Shown here piece by piece: positions 12,036-24,253 of a stretch of 64,000 nucleotides of DNA (positions within the stretch are counted from its first letter, which is position 1; each line of letters begins with the position of its first letter). The stretch spans positions 708,630 to 772,629 of the forward strand of contig PDUO01000018.1 in assembly GCA_003008705.1 (NCBI GenBank). Reading direction: 5' to 3'. Under the pieces are notes generated by a model. The model ran no database searches, was not told the DNA's origin, and saw nothing but the letters and a program-made list of their open reading frames with translations. The position numbers and the translations under genes were made by a program. This DNA is from Pezicula radicicola (Eukaryota > Ascomycota > Leotiomycetes > Helotiales > Dermateaceae).

Positions 12036-15000
12036 ATGATCGGCTCGTCAACAGTCCCCCAGACGGGTGTCTCTACTCCTCGATCCTCTGCAAATCTCCG
12101 TCCTCTCGCCCTCTCACATGGCTCTCTTGAGCATTCCTTTTTGATACCCACAGGTCTTCATTTCCATGCCTCGCAGATCAAGGACCGATTCCTCGCTTCC
12201 CTACCAGAACCAACAGACGAGCTCGCCCAAGACGATGAGCCATCATCTGCAGCAGAACTTGTTGCCCGATACCTTGGATTTGTTGCTGATGAAGTTGAAG
12301 AGGGTGAAGATGATGCCCAAGGCTCCTATGAAGAGGTCCTTAAGCTTGTGATATCCGAGTTCGAGCGTGCATTTTTGAGGGGCAATGAAGTCCACGCCCT
12401 GGTTGCAACTCTGCCTGGCATCGATTCAAAGAAACTCGAAGTTGTGCGAAGTTACTATGCAGCACGTGCAGCCATTAACAGACCCATCCGACCACACGAA
12501 TCAGCTTTGTTCCGTGCCGCTAGTGATGAGACTGCGAAGGTTTACAGCGTTTTTGGTGGCCAGGGGAACATTGAGGAATACTTCGATGAGCTCCGAGAGC
12601 TTTACAAGATCTACCCTTCTTTCGTCGATGACTTGATCACGGAGTCCGCCGAGCATCTCCAGACTCTTTCTAGAGACCCTCGGGCAGAAAAGCTTTACTC
12701 CAAGGGTCTTGATGTAATGGGGTGGCTTCACGAGCCTGAATCAACACCAGATATTGACTACTTGGTATCTGCGCCGGTCAGTTTCCCCTTAATTGGGCTT
12801 GTTCAGTTCGCGCACTACAGCGTCACTTGCAAAGTCCTGGGTCTCACACCGGGCCAATTCAGAGAGCGTATCAGTGGAACCACTGGTCATTCTCAGGGAA
12901 TTGTCTTGGCAGCTGCCACATCTGCTGCAGATTCATGGGAGTCATTTGAGCAGATCGCTCAGGACTCACTCAGCATACTTTTCTGGATCGGATCACGGAG
13001 TCAACAGGCGTACCCGAAAACTTCCTTGGCTCCTTCTGTTCTTCAAGATTCTGTTGACAATGGTGAGGGTACACCAACTCCCATGTTGAGTATCCGTGAC
13101 TTGTCACAGGAGCAGATTTTAGAGCACATTGCCGTCACCAACCAATATCTTCCGGAAGACAGACACATTGGCATTTCTTTGATCAACAGTGCTCGAAACG
13201 TTGTCGTAACTGGTCCTCCACTCTCACTGTACGGTCTAAATCTCCAATTGCGAAAAGTTAAGGCTCCCACTGGCCTTGATCAGAACCGAATTCCCTACAC
13301 GGATCGTAAGGTTCGATTTGTCAACAGATTTTTGCCCATTACATCTCCATTCCATAGCAAGTATCTTGCAGAGGCCACTGAGCACATCAAAGATGATCTC
13401 AAGGATATCAAGATTGATAGCAAGGTTCTGGGTATTCCAGTCTATGATACCAACACTGGCAAGGATATTCGCGAGGTTGGCGGCAATATCGTGCCCACCT
13501 TAATCCGATTGATCACCCACGACACCGTCAACTGGGAGAAGGCGACAGTTTTCCCCAAGGCAACTCATATCCTCGATTTCGGCCCTGGTGGCATTTCTGG
13601 TCTGGGTGTCTTGACCAGCCGTAACAAGGATGGAACTGGTGTTCGCGTCATTCTTGCCGGTGCGATTGATGGTACAGTTCCTGAAGTTGGATACAAACCT
13701 GAGATGTTTGATCGTGATGAGGAACACGCCGTCAAGTACGCAGTCGATTGGGTTAAAAAGTATGGTCCTCGCCTTGTCAAGACATCCAGTGGTAAGACCT
13801 ACGTTGATACCAAGATGAGTCGCGTATTGGGTGTTCCACCAGTCATGGTTGCTGGCATGACCCCTTGCACTGTTCCTTGGGACTTTGTTGCTGCGACAAT
13901 GAACGCTGGCTACCAAATCGAGTTGGCCGGAGGTGGTTACTTCTTCGACAAGATGATGAGCGATGCTCTCACAAAGCTTGAGAATGCTATCCCTGCTGGG
14001 CGTGGTATCACCGTGAACCTCATTTACGTCAACCCTCTGGCTATGCAATGGCAAATTCCTCTTCTCGGCAGGCTTCGTGCTGAAGGTGTCCCAATTGAAG
14101 GTTTGACCATTGGTGCTGGCGTGCCTTCAATTGAAGTTGCCCAAGAGTACATCAACACTCTTGGTTTGAAGCACATTGCTTTCAAGCCTGGATCGGTCGA
14201 CGCTATCCAATCTGTTGTCAACATAGCCAAGGCAAACCCAACTTTCCCAGTCATATTGCAATGGACTGGTGGACGTGGTGGTGGACATCACTCTTTCGAA
14301 GATTTCCATCAACCAATTCTACAAATGTACGGTCGTATCAGAAGATGTGAGAATCTCATCCTGGTTGCCGGAAGTGGTTTTGGAGGAGCTGAAGACACAT
14401 ACCCATACCTCACTGGTACCTGGTCTGCCAAGTACGGATACCCCCCGATGCCCTTTGATGGATGCCTATTTGGTAGTCGCATGATGACTGCCAAGGAAGC
14501 TCATACGAGTAAGAACGCCAAGAAGGCCATCATTGAAGCCGAGGGTGTGGATGACAGCCAGTGGGAGAAGACATACAAAGGCCCAGCTGGCGGTGTTATC
14601 ACCGTGAGATCCGAGATGGGAGAGCCCATTCACAAACTTGCGACCCGCGGTGTCAAATTCTGGGCTGAATTGGACAATGAAATCTTCAGCATTTCAAACA
14701 AGGAGAAGCGCTTGGCTGCATTGCACAAACGCCGTGCACACATCATCAAGAGACTGAATGATGATTTCCAGAAGGTTTGGTTCGGTCGGAATGAGGCTGG
14801 CGAGTCCGTTGACTTGGAGGACATGACTTACGGTGAGGTTGTTCGCCGCATGGTTGACTTGATGTATGTCCGTCATGAGTCGCGCTGGATTGATCGATCC
14901 TATGAGACGCTTACGGGAGACTTCATCCGCCGTGTCGAGGAGCGATTCACAAGTGACCGAGGCAAACCTTCGCTTCTCCAGAGCTACTCAGAGCTTGACA

Positions 15001-18000
15001 ACCCGTACCCAACCGTCAAGAAAATCCTGGCTGCCAACCCAGATTCTGATACCCAACTTATCAATGCTCAAGATGTGCAGTATTTCCTCATGCTTTGCCA
15101 ACGTCGTACCCAGAAACCTCCGAATTTCGTTCCTGTTCTGGATGAGAACTTTGAATACTATTTCAAGAAAGATTCTCTTTGGCAGTCGGAGGATCTTGAG
15201 GCTGTTGTCGATCAAGACGTCGGCAGAACCTGTGTTCTTCAGGGCCCTACTGCGGTGAAGTACTCCAAGGTCGTGGATGAACCAATCAAAGATATTCTTG
15301 ATGGTATCCATGAGGGACACATCAAGGGCTTGACCCGGGACATCTACGGTGGCAAAGAATCTTCAATCCCCGTGATTGAGTACTTCGGTGGCGAGCTTCT
15401 GGAGATTGAGCCTGAAGTGGACGTTGAGGGTCTAACGATATCTGAAGATGGGAAGTCCATCACCTACCGCCTTTCATCATCACCTTCTGTTACTCTGCCA
15501 TCCCTTGAGTCATGGTTGTCTCTTATTGCTGGCAAGAAGCGCTCATGGCGACATGCGCTTTTCACCTCCGAAATCTTCGTGCAGGGCCAGAAGTTCCAGA
15601 CGAACCCCATCAAGCGTATCTTCGCCCCAGTCCGAGGCCTGCTTGTTGAGATTGCACATCCTGATGAATCTTCGAAGACCGTCATTACCGTCAAAGAGCA
15701 GCCTAGACCAAATCATTATGTTACAGTCATTGAGGTCAAACTTAGCGGCAAGAACGAGATCCTAGTAAACATGATCAAGGAAACAACAGCAGTCGGAAAG
15801 CCTGTAGCACTTCCTTTGAAGTTCACTTACCACCCTGAGGCTGGCTACGCACCTATCCGTGAAGTCATGCAAGGTCGTAATGACCGCATCAAGGAGTTTT
15901 ACTGGCGTGCATGGTTTGGCAACGAGACTCTCGATCTGAACTCCTCAGTTCACGGTACATTTAATGGTGGCAAGGCAACCATTACTAGTGAGGCCATCAA
16001 CGATTTCGTCCACGCTGTCGGAAATACTGGAGAAGCCTTCGTTGATCGACCTGGAAAGGCAGTCTTCGCTCCTATGGATTTCGCCATTGTTGTCGGCTGG
16101 AAGGCCATAACCAAGCCGATCTTCCCCAGAAAGATTGATGGCGACCTTCTTAAGTTGGTTCATCTTTCTAATGGCTTCCGCATGTTGCCTGGTGCAGAGC
16201 CCCTGAAAAAAGGTGATGAGGTCGAGACCACTGCCCAGATTAATGCTGTCATCATCCAGGATTCTGGCAAGATGGTCGAGGTTTGCGGTACCATCACCCG
16301 TGAAGGTAGCCCCGTCATGGAAGTTACATCTCAGTTCTTGTATCGTGGTTCCTACACCGACTTCGAGAACACTTTCCAGCGCAAGCAAGAAACTCCAATG
16401 CAAATCCACCTCGCTACATCAAAAGATGTTGCTGTATTACAATCCAAGGAGTGGTTTAGCCTAGACGAGACAGAGTACGAGCTACTTGGCCAGACACTTA
16501 CTTTCAGACTTCAAACTCTTATCAAGTTCAAGAGCAAGACTGTTTTCAGCAGTGTTCGGACTATCGGTGAGGTCCTTCTGGAATTGCCAACAAAAGAGGT
16601 TATCGCAGTGGCCAGCGTTGAATACGAGACTGGCGTATCTCACGGTAACCCAGTCATCGACTACCTTCAGAGACATGGAAGTTCTATTGAGCAGCCAGTC
16701 AACTTTGAGAACCCAATTCCTCTGAATGGCAAGACTCCGCTCCTTCTTAAGGCCCCTGCGTCTAACGAGACCTATGCTCGTGTTTCTGGCGATTACAACC
16801 CCATTCACGTATCTCGTGTCTTCTCCAGCTTCGCAAGCCTCCCCGGAACCATTACCCACGGCATGTACTCCAGCGCTGCTGTCCGAAGCCTTGTTGAAAC
16901 CTGGGCTGCTGACAACAACGTTGGTCGTGTGCGTAGTTTCCATGCATCTCTCACTGGGATGGTTTTGCCCAATGATGATATTGAGGTCAGACTCCAACAT
17001 GTGGGAATGGTCGCTGGTCGCAAGATCATCAAGGTCGAGGCTAGCAACAAGGAGACAGAAGATAAGGTCTTGCTTGGGGAGGCCGAGGTGGAACAACCTG
17101 TTTCCGCATACGTATTCACTGGACAAGGATCGCAACAGAAGGGGATGGGTATGGCGCTGTACGACAGCAGTCCTGTTGCCAAGGAAGTTTGGGACAGAGC
17201 TGACAAGCATTTCATGGACAATTATGGTAAGCTCACCCCGTGTCATTATTCTCTGGGAATCAAGTAACCCAACTAACACTGTATTTAAGGCTTTGCAATC
17301 ACCAACATTGTCAGAAACAACCCCAACGAGCTTACCATTCACTTTGGTGGTCCACGTGGAAAAGCTATCCGTCAAAACTACATGGCCATGACTTTCGAGA
17401 CAGTAGCCGCTGATGGAACTACAAAGTCCGAGAAGATCTTCAAAGATGTCACTGAGAAGAGCAGCTCGTACACATATAGATCTCCAACAGGCCTGCTCTC
17501 TGCAACACAATTCACCCAGCCTGCCTTGACGCTCATGGAGAAGGCCAGTTTCGAGGATATGCGATCCAAGGGCCTTGTTCAACGCGACAGCAGCTTCGCT
17601 GGTCACTCGCTGGGAGAATACTCTGCTCTTGCAGCTCTTGCTGATGTCATGCCTATCGAGAGTTTGGTATCTGTTGTCTTCTACCGCGGTCTGACCATGC
17701 AAGTCGCGGTTGAGCGTGACGCTGAAGGACGATCGAACTATTCCATGTGTGCTGTTAGTCCCAACAGAGTCTCTAAGACTTTCGACGAGCAGGCTCTTCA
17801 ATATGTCGTCCAGAACATTTCTGAAGAGACTGGATGGTTGTTGGAGATTGTCAACTTCAACGTCGCCAGCATACAGTACGTCTGCGCTGGTGATCTTCGC
17901 GCCCTTGATACTCTGACCGGCGTTCTCAACTTCATCAAGATTGGAAAGATCGATATTCAAAAATTAATGGAAACTTTGTCCATTGAGGATGTGAAGGCTC

Positions 18001-18380
18001 ATTTGGTGGAGATGATCCGTGACAATGCCAAGCAAACAGAAGCGAAGCCCAAGCCTCTCCAACTCAAGAGAGGTCTCGCTACCATTCCTCTTGCAGGCAT
18101 CGACGTACCCTTCCACTCCACCTTCTTGCGTTCAGGAGTCAAGCCTTTCCGTTCGTTCCTACTAAAGAAGATCAACAAGACAACGATCGATCCAAGCAAG
18201 CTGATCGGAAAGTACATCCCCAACGTCACCGCCAAGCCTTTCCAGCTTACCAAGGAATACTTCGAGGACGTTCATAGGTTGACCAACTCACCCAGAATTG
18301 CTCACGTACTGGCAAACTGGGACAGCTATCAGCAACCTGTAACCAATGGCGTGAATGGTGTAAATGGTACTCAAGCTTAG
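12036..18380 (+). CDS. FAS1: Fatty acid synthase subunit beta (FAS1)
   Basis: Two exons, 12036-17226 and 17290-18380, separated by one 63-bp intron with a clear branch site (ctaac at about 17272) that splits a Gly codon; 2093 residues, the usual length. Domains in order: acetyl transferase (GTTGHSQG, nucleophile Ser286), enoyl reductase ([28 protein letters not shown] type), dehydratase with hot-dog folds ([24 protein letters not shown]), and malonyl/palmitoyl transferase ([31 protein letters not shown], nucleophile Ser1837). The intron falls inside the last domain, after HFMDNY. It supplies the beta subunit of the cytosolic fatty acid synthase, partner of the FAS2 product. The start ATG follows a long pyrimidine-rich leader. 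Nothing is missing or broken; the size and complete domain set fit primary metabolism rather than a toxin-cluster FAS. Confidence 0.97.
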
Positions 18381-18804
18381 GACAAGTTATTTCATGCTTT
18401 ATGCTTTGGGCGTTTTGGGACTTCGAGGTGAAAGACGTTGGCATTGTTATCAAGTTTGTTTGTAATTAAATAGAGGGCTTTCCATTTGCGTATGTATACC
18501 TTAGAGACAATAGAAGCATCTCTCTCTGTTAATATAATTTCCAAAATTGAGTAACGTGAAGTGCATTGCCTCGCTGTATGGAAAGGCTGGTACTGTAGGA
18601 AAACTTTCGTAGACATATTTTGGTCATGTGATATACTTTCGGCTCCCGCATGACGCCAAAATTCCCGGTCGCGTTCGCGCTGCACGGGCAATTCACGACT
18701 ACGAATACAGAAGGCTTCCAGCGCATACGCTCTCCTGTTACTGCTTGTTCATACACCAACACGGAAACCGAGATAGCCTTCACTCACGCTTTCAATTCAG
18801 CAAA
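18381..18804. other. Intergenic FAS1 to Arp9-like gene
   Basis: No gene seen. Should hold the FAS1 terminator and the promoter of the next gene, transcribed in the same direction. Confidence 0.5.
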
Positions 18805-20862
18805 ATGCCACCCTTCCGTGACGAAAACATCCTGATAATTGCGCCAGGTTCCCAAACATGTCTTGCGCAACTAGGACTTCCGGAATCATTCACACCTGCG
18901 TCGCATAGATTCCCCACCAGAATGTTTCTTGCGCCCGATGGAAAGACATATGAGCCATACAAGATTCGATCAAGGAAAAAGGCTGGTAGCAATGGCGTTG
19001 ATATCGAGATGGGCGGGGTTCAAGACGAAGCTGTCGCAGACGATGACGAGTTAGTTGAGCTACCAGAAGATGATGAGGGTGCTATATATCCTCTCAAGGG
19101 TGTGTAGCCTGTCCAATTCAATATATGCGCTTTAATTAACATTATGTAGAGGGCCGAATCGAAAACATGCCAGCTTTCTTCGCATTCCTTCAATTTGTCC
19201 ACACAACTCTCTCGCCCCAATTACACACACCCATTATGCTAATCGCACAGCCGGCTTGGACCGCAAAGGATCATGAGGACCTTACACAGTTCATGTTTGA
19301 AAAGTTTAAGACACCAGCATTGTGTATCATGGACAGCGCTCTAGCCACCTCATATGCATTTGGGGTTGAGAACGCAACAATTATCGATGTTGGATTCGAG
19401 AAAGTTGATGTTACAGCCGTCACAAACTTTCAGATATCTGCAAGAGGTACTGCTCCAGCTTCAGGTGGGGAGGGTATGACACGGAAGCTTCAGGAACTTC
19501 TAGCATCGAAAGGGTTCACAAGGGATATGGCGGAGCAACTCAAGAGGAGTCCAATTTGCGAGATTTTACCACCTGGTGTACCGCTCCCTGGCTTTGAAGG
19601 ACCCGAAGAGGTCATTAGCAACCCAGCGGCGATGGCATCGACCGGTGCGTCAGCTTCGGGACCAAGCGTTAAGATTACAGAGGCCCCTCGTGGTCCTGGA
19701 CCAGATACAGAGGTTGGAGAAGAAGACCTTGGAGAGGAGGGTGCTGTCGATAACGATGGTGTACTGGATGTAGCAAGCATTGTTGCTAGTGGAAAGACTC
19801 AAGAGTTCTTGGCAAAGAAGGAAAAGGAAAAGGCTGAAAAGGCTGCATCAAGGAAAGCTGCCAAGGATGCGAAAGATGCTGCTGAAGCTGCGGCTGCGAA
19901 ACCTGCAAGACTCCCTAACTCAAAGCGGCCTCGCGCTATCTTTCACTATGAAGAAACTGTACAGGAGGCGCCGAATGCGAAGAGGCAGAAGACGCCTGAA
20001 CCGACCGCTGCCGAGCCCGTTCCCGAAGAGCCAGTCGTTCCAGTGGAGGAAGGACAAGCTGCTGATGGGGCGGTGCCATCAGCAGATGCGGCCAAGGCTG
20101 CTCGGAAGGATGAGAGACGGAAAGAAAGAGAGGCTGAGACTGGCCGTGTTCGGAGAGACTTTGAGATTGGCATTGAAAGATTCCAAGCTGCCAGCCCTGA
20201 GTACATGGATGCTATTGCAGACACTGTTTACAGGACTATCCTGTCGGTGGATGATGTTTCAAAGAGGCAAGACGCCTGGGATGCGCTAGTCATATGTGGG
20301 TCAGGATCAAAAGTCCGTGGATTCAGAGATTATCTTCTTACCACTCTCAATAACCGGTACCTGGTTTCTCCCAGCTCTGCGACAATATTCATGAGTGAGC
20401 TTCCTTCGAACTTAGCCACCCCTAGCGGTACAGGATCCTTGACGCCGAGTACCTCTTTTGCAACGCCACATGGACCACCCACTGCAAGCGCAGTCAACCC
20501 TCTCCTTCTGGCAGCAACGACAGCTCAAAATCCCGCTCTAAACCCGAATACAGCAGCCTCATTCTCCGGTGTAAACGGGCATAATACTCATTCATCACAC
20601 TCACAAACACCCACCAGTATCAAGGTCGTCCAGCCTCCGACTTACTTCCCAGAATGGAAATCTTACGAAGAGGCTGTCTTCCTAGGCTCACAGGTTGCAT
20701 CGAAGGTCATCTTTGTTGTAGACCAAGGAGCTTCAAAGGGCTTCTTGTCAAGGGTCGAGTTTAATGACGAGGGACCTTCGGCCATTCATCAACTGTAAGT
20801 AGCTCTTGTAATCACTTCGCTTTGTTCTTCTAACTAATAATATAAGTGGTCTGGTCTTCTAA
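18805..20862 (+). CDS. Actin-related protein, Arp9-like (chromatin remodelling)
   Basis: Exons 18805-19099, 19150-20794 and probably 20847-20862; about 651 residues. The first intron (50 bp) joins IYPLK to EGRIENMPAF. The start ATG at 18805 (aaaATGCC) opens the conserved N-terminus MPPFRDENILIIAPGSQTCL. An actin-fold core is recognisable: LLIAQPAWTAKDHEDLTQFMFEKF-type segment, then FEKFKTPALCIMDSALATSYAFG and ATIIDVGFEKVDVTAV. It is interrupted by a long acidic and Ala/Glu/Lys-rich insertion (about residues 260-440) and a Ser/Thr/Pro-rich one before the C-terminal WKSYEEAVFLGSQVASKVIF. This layout fits fungal Arp9, a subunit of SWI/SNF and RSC remodelling complexes in the nucleus. The 3' end is ambiguous: see the finding at 20780-20862. 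The actin-related class is firm; Arp9 rather than another divergent Arp is from memory. Confidence 0.8.
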
Positions 20863-21463
20863 AACGTATAGTTGAGAGGTGTTAATGGCGTTCAAGACGT
20901 AATTTCCATAATGGGTAGGTAGATTTGGTTACCAGGAACATGTTGCTCTGAAACGAATCAAAATTTGTCCAATGGAGCATTGGATTCAGTTTAGTGGGTG
21001 TAGCCCAGATTCTAAGTAGATAGGCAAATATCTGGAGAGGTATAGATCACAAATTAAATGATGCTGGTCTCTACCATGTTTTCAGAATGTTGTTATCCCT
21101 GTTCATTGTGTGTGTGTTTCCTGTATGGCAGATTATGTGATTGAATCAGAGTCCGCTTTCCTGTCTTCCTCTTTACAAACTAATGAGGATTGTTACAGCT
21201 AGAATATCTACCTACATAAAATTTATGCAGTAAGTAGGCTAGCATTGTGTAGGTCATATTCTATTGAACACCCTGAAAAATTTAGTATTAAAAGAGCACA
21301 GATACACTAACGCCCCCTGTTTTAGAGCTGGGAACTAAGCGAGTGAGGTGTGGTGTGTACTGGTTTGTGAAAACAACTCTGTGAAGGTTTCTACGTATAC
21401 TTTTGTAACAGTTTGTGAATTTTATATTATGTTAATAAAATTGCTAGAATTGGAGATGCTGTA

Positions 21464-21630
21464 GATATTAGGTACATTGTAGAGATTGTAGATATGGAGG
21501 ATATTGTGGATGTTGTAGGCATTGCAGACATTGCACATTACATGTATCACAGACAGCATGTACATTACACACATTGCAGACATCGAAGATATTGCTGACA
21601 CTGCAGGCCTTGTAGACTTTTCAGAGGCAA
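21464..21630. repeat. Degenerate 9-bp tandem repeat (attgtagat type)
   Basis: Consecutive nonamers such as attgtagag, attgtagat, atggaggat, attgtggat, gttgtaggc, attgcagac run in register, pause around 21535-21570, then resume as attgcagac, atcgaagat, attgctgac, actgcaggc, cttgtagac. The 9-bp period is read directly from the sequence. Confidence 0.75.
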
Positions 21631-22412
21631 TCTAATTGGCTAGTTTCATCTGCATGTCAATTCGTTACTTACCACTAAGTCATATCCTCTTGTTGTTTTT
21701 TTCCTTTTTTTTTTGCAGAATTTAAGAGAATTAGCTGTGTAAGCTAGAGCTTAAACTGTATGTCAACTACGATTCTTTGCAGGGATTATTTGTATTTTGC
21801 TGCGCACATCCTATTGGTCTGTGCGCTTGGCAGTTGATGTATAAAGGGATAGTTCTAGAAGTATAGGAATAGTAGGAAACTTTCCTAATGAATCCTTAAC
21901 TTCTAACCAAAGGCTTCAGGTAGTTTCCTGTTCTTTCTAGACAAAGTAAACAACTTAGTTACATAACATTCCCTCTTAATCATAAAGCAAACAACCTAGT
22001 TTCACTAAGCAACTTTGTCCCTAAAACAGTTTTTTTTATTTTTAAATGTATACTTCTCTAAACCACAAAGTTGTATACAGAAGTGTCTCTGTTATAGTTT
22101 AGACTGGCTAGTATTATAAGTTTCCTATATTCTTACTTATAGTAGAAGTTACTAAGAAGCAATCCACAGAAGTACAAAGAAAATATTAACTCATCTACTG
22201 CACCTCCTTCTCTTATATTTCCTTTATTAACTTTGCTAGAATTTCTTACTAACAATCTTACTCCTAAATTCATATCTTCGCCCTTAATCACGAAGCGAGC
22301 AACTGAGTCCCTAAATGTACAACTTAACATGTTGTACGGAACCTAAATTATTATGTCCTTCGGCATAAGAGTGAATCCTCTTTCCTCAATAAAAATTAAA
22401 CGGTTTACCACC

Positions 22413-22499
22413 ACCAAGTCGCACCTCTCTCGACGACTAAACATTTTGCCGTAACTAAGCCTCACTTCTTTCCTTGACGACTAAGCGTTTTGCTGTTAT
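22413..22499. repeat. Two-copy tandem repeat of about 43 bp
   Basis: Two diverged copies: accaagtcgcacc..ctctcgacgactaaacattttgccgt and actaagcctcac..ccttgacgactaagcgttttgctgt. The shared core is gacgactaa.c.ttttgc.gt. A fragment of a third copy (atcaagccgc) follows. Confidence 0.6.
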
Positions 22500-22543
22500 C
22501 AAGCCGCAACCAAGCCGCGAGCTAGTCATGGCCACTTCCCACA

Positions 22544-22572
22544 TCTTCTTCTTCTTCTTCTTCTTCTTCTTT
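22544..22572. repeat. (TCT)n microsatellite
   Basis: About nine TCT units in the presumed 5' leader of the gene that starts at 22734. Confidence 0.9.
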
Positions 22573-22733
22573 TCCTCTTCTTGGAACACACACCTCTGGC
22601 TGAACCACGACAACACCTCCCTATCCAGGTTCTCTATCCGCCGTTTTCCTCCCCTTCCTCTTCTTGTCTTTCAAGACGCACTCTACTTCCTCAGTCAACG
22701 AAGTCGAGGCCATCACCGCCATCGACCGCAACC

Positions 22734-23867
22734 ATGCCAGTCAACGAGACGCGACTAGATGCATTGATGGCTTTCCAAGTCTTCCACGCAGATAATCTCA
22801 ACCTTGGTGACGGTATTTGTGTAATTCGTACTATCGCAGATGGCAAGTACGAACTCTTGAATTTGGAGGGACTCAATTCTGTCCAGATGGGCTCCCAAGA
22901 AATGGGGGAATTCATTAGAAGTGATGAGGCCCGTCTGACGATGATCCGCCAACTCTCAAGGAAAGATTGGCGTCAAGCCGAATTGAAGGTTACCCAAGCT
23001 GCTAGGAGCGCGGGTAAGTTCAAAGTTCTCTCATCCCCTCTATTTCATATTGAACAATCTTCATCACCTCGTTGGCACTTATTTGAATCACTATATTAGT
23101 TAACAAATTCTAACTAACTTTACTAGGACGAGAGATCTTCCGTTTTGACAACTTGATATACGATATCCAGAAGAAGATCTACGACTTGGTCCTCTATGCC
23201 CCACGCTCCCCAGAAACCAAACGCTCGTGGGCTCACAATGGTTCTTCCTTCACACCGGAATTACTTCGAGTCTCTCGTAAAATTCGTGAAGATGGACTGA
23301 AAGCGTTCTATCTCAAGAACGTATTTTGGTTTAAGGACAAATATGCCATTCGCCCTCGTAGGATCAATTGGCGATTAGTACAAAATGTTGCCTTTCTCTG
23401 GAGTGGAATTGTCAAGGATGGAATGTCGCTTCGTTGCATTGGTAGACTACCTGGCCTTAAGACCTTGCATCTGCACATCAGTGATGGCGTCCTGAACAAG
23501 TCTCCCCACGCTACATCCCCAGAGAAGCTGTTCCGTGGTAATGATGATGTACGACGATTTCTAAACGGCAGAAACTTCGATGCCCTCATGAAGATCCGAG
23601 GTCTGGACAAAGTTATCATCAATCGAGACCAGGTTACGTCTGAGCCACTTAGTAAGGAGGAATTAGACACTTTCCAGACTTTCCTAAATGAGCATCTCAC
23701 GAAGGCCAAGCCAGAACCAAAGGTATGGAACCCATGGTTGAATTGATTGACTCAAGCTGACATATCTGCAAAAGAAGCCGGTTGTTACTAAGAAGCCCAG
23801 GGGTACCGTCAAGAAGACTTCAAAGAAGACTGCTGCACTTGCGCAGGAGGTTCGGGACTTGGCATAA
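22734..23867 (+). CDS. 2EXR/F-box-like fungal protein of unknown function, 3 exons
   Basis: Exons 22734-23013, 23127-23722, 23775-23867; introns 113 and 52 bp, all in phase; 322 residues. The ATG at 22734 (accATGCC) is the first in frame after a TCT-rich leader. The middle segment reads FDNLIYDIQKKIYDLVLYA then LLRVSRKIREDGLKAFYLKN, which matches the pattern of fungal 2EXR/F-box-like proteins (a divergent LPxEIRxxIYxLVL element, then VSRxIxxEAxxxFY). The last exon adds a basic tail, KKPRGTVKKTSKKTAALAQ, which could bind nucleic acid or act as a nuclear signal. No catalytic motif is visible. Families of this type are large, lineage-specific and mostly uncharacterised. The third exon is inferred from splice sites; without it the protein would end at KVWNPWLN. 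Confidence 0.7.
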
Positions 23868-24047
23868 TGGGAGGGAGGGAAATTTTTGCTTGGGAAGTTT
23901 GATTGAAGGTAGATATCGTGCTTGGCATTTGCCTCCTCCTCCAATACATGTACTTTGATACCAGCCCAGAGAGATACTAGAATGAGCAATGATAAATCTT
24001 TCCGAAGATTTGAAAAGTCTTTTTTGAAATGTGAATAATGAAGCTTT

Positions 24048-24150
24048 GAGTTACTCAAACAAAGTCAGTCACCCAAACCAAGCCAGTTACCCAAATCAAG
24101 TGAGTTACCCAGAATAAGTTAGTCACTCAAAGCAAATCAGTCATCAGAAT
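24048..24150. repeat. 18-bp tandem repeat, about 5.5 units
   Basis: In-register units gagttactcaaacaaagt, cagtcacccaaaccaagc, cagttacccaaatcaagt, gagttacccagaataagt, tagtcactcaaagcaaat, then a partial cagtcatcagaat. The period is exactly 18 bp. Consensus about cagttacccaaaccaagt. Confidence 0.85.
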
Positions 24151-24253
24151 CTCCTTTGTTGAATCACTGTAAACTCAAGCTTTCCATTGATTTCAGCTTC
24201 TTTGATTGCCAAATCTCCTCCGTTGCCATGCATGTCCGCGCTCAATATCCCTT

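Larger units (their letters stand above)
20863..22733. other. AT-rich intergenic with degenerate repeats
   Basis: No gene supported. Holds a period-9 repeat (21464-21630), related words at 21977-22010 and 22277-22320 (cttaatca..aagc..gcaac..), a two-copy tandem repeat (22413-22499) and a trinucleotide run in the leader of the next gene. Probably decayed mobile-element sequence. Confidence 0.4.

Noticed and set aside
4281..18380. FAS2/FAS1 pair as part of a polyketide or toxin cluster
   Set aside because: Both subunits are full length, and the neighbours are an RNase H gene and an Arp gene, with no polyketide synthase, P450 or cluster regulator. Primary metabolism fits better.
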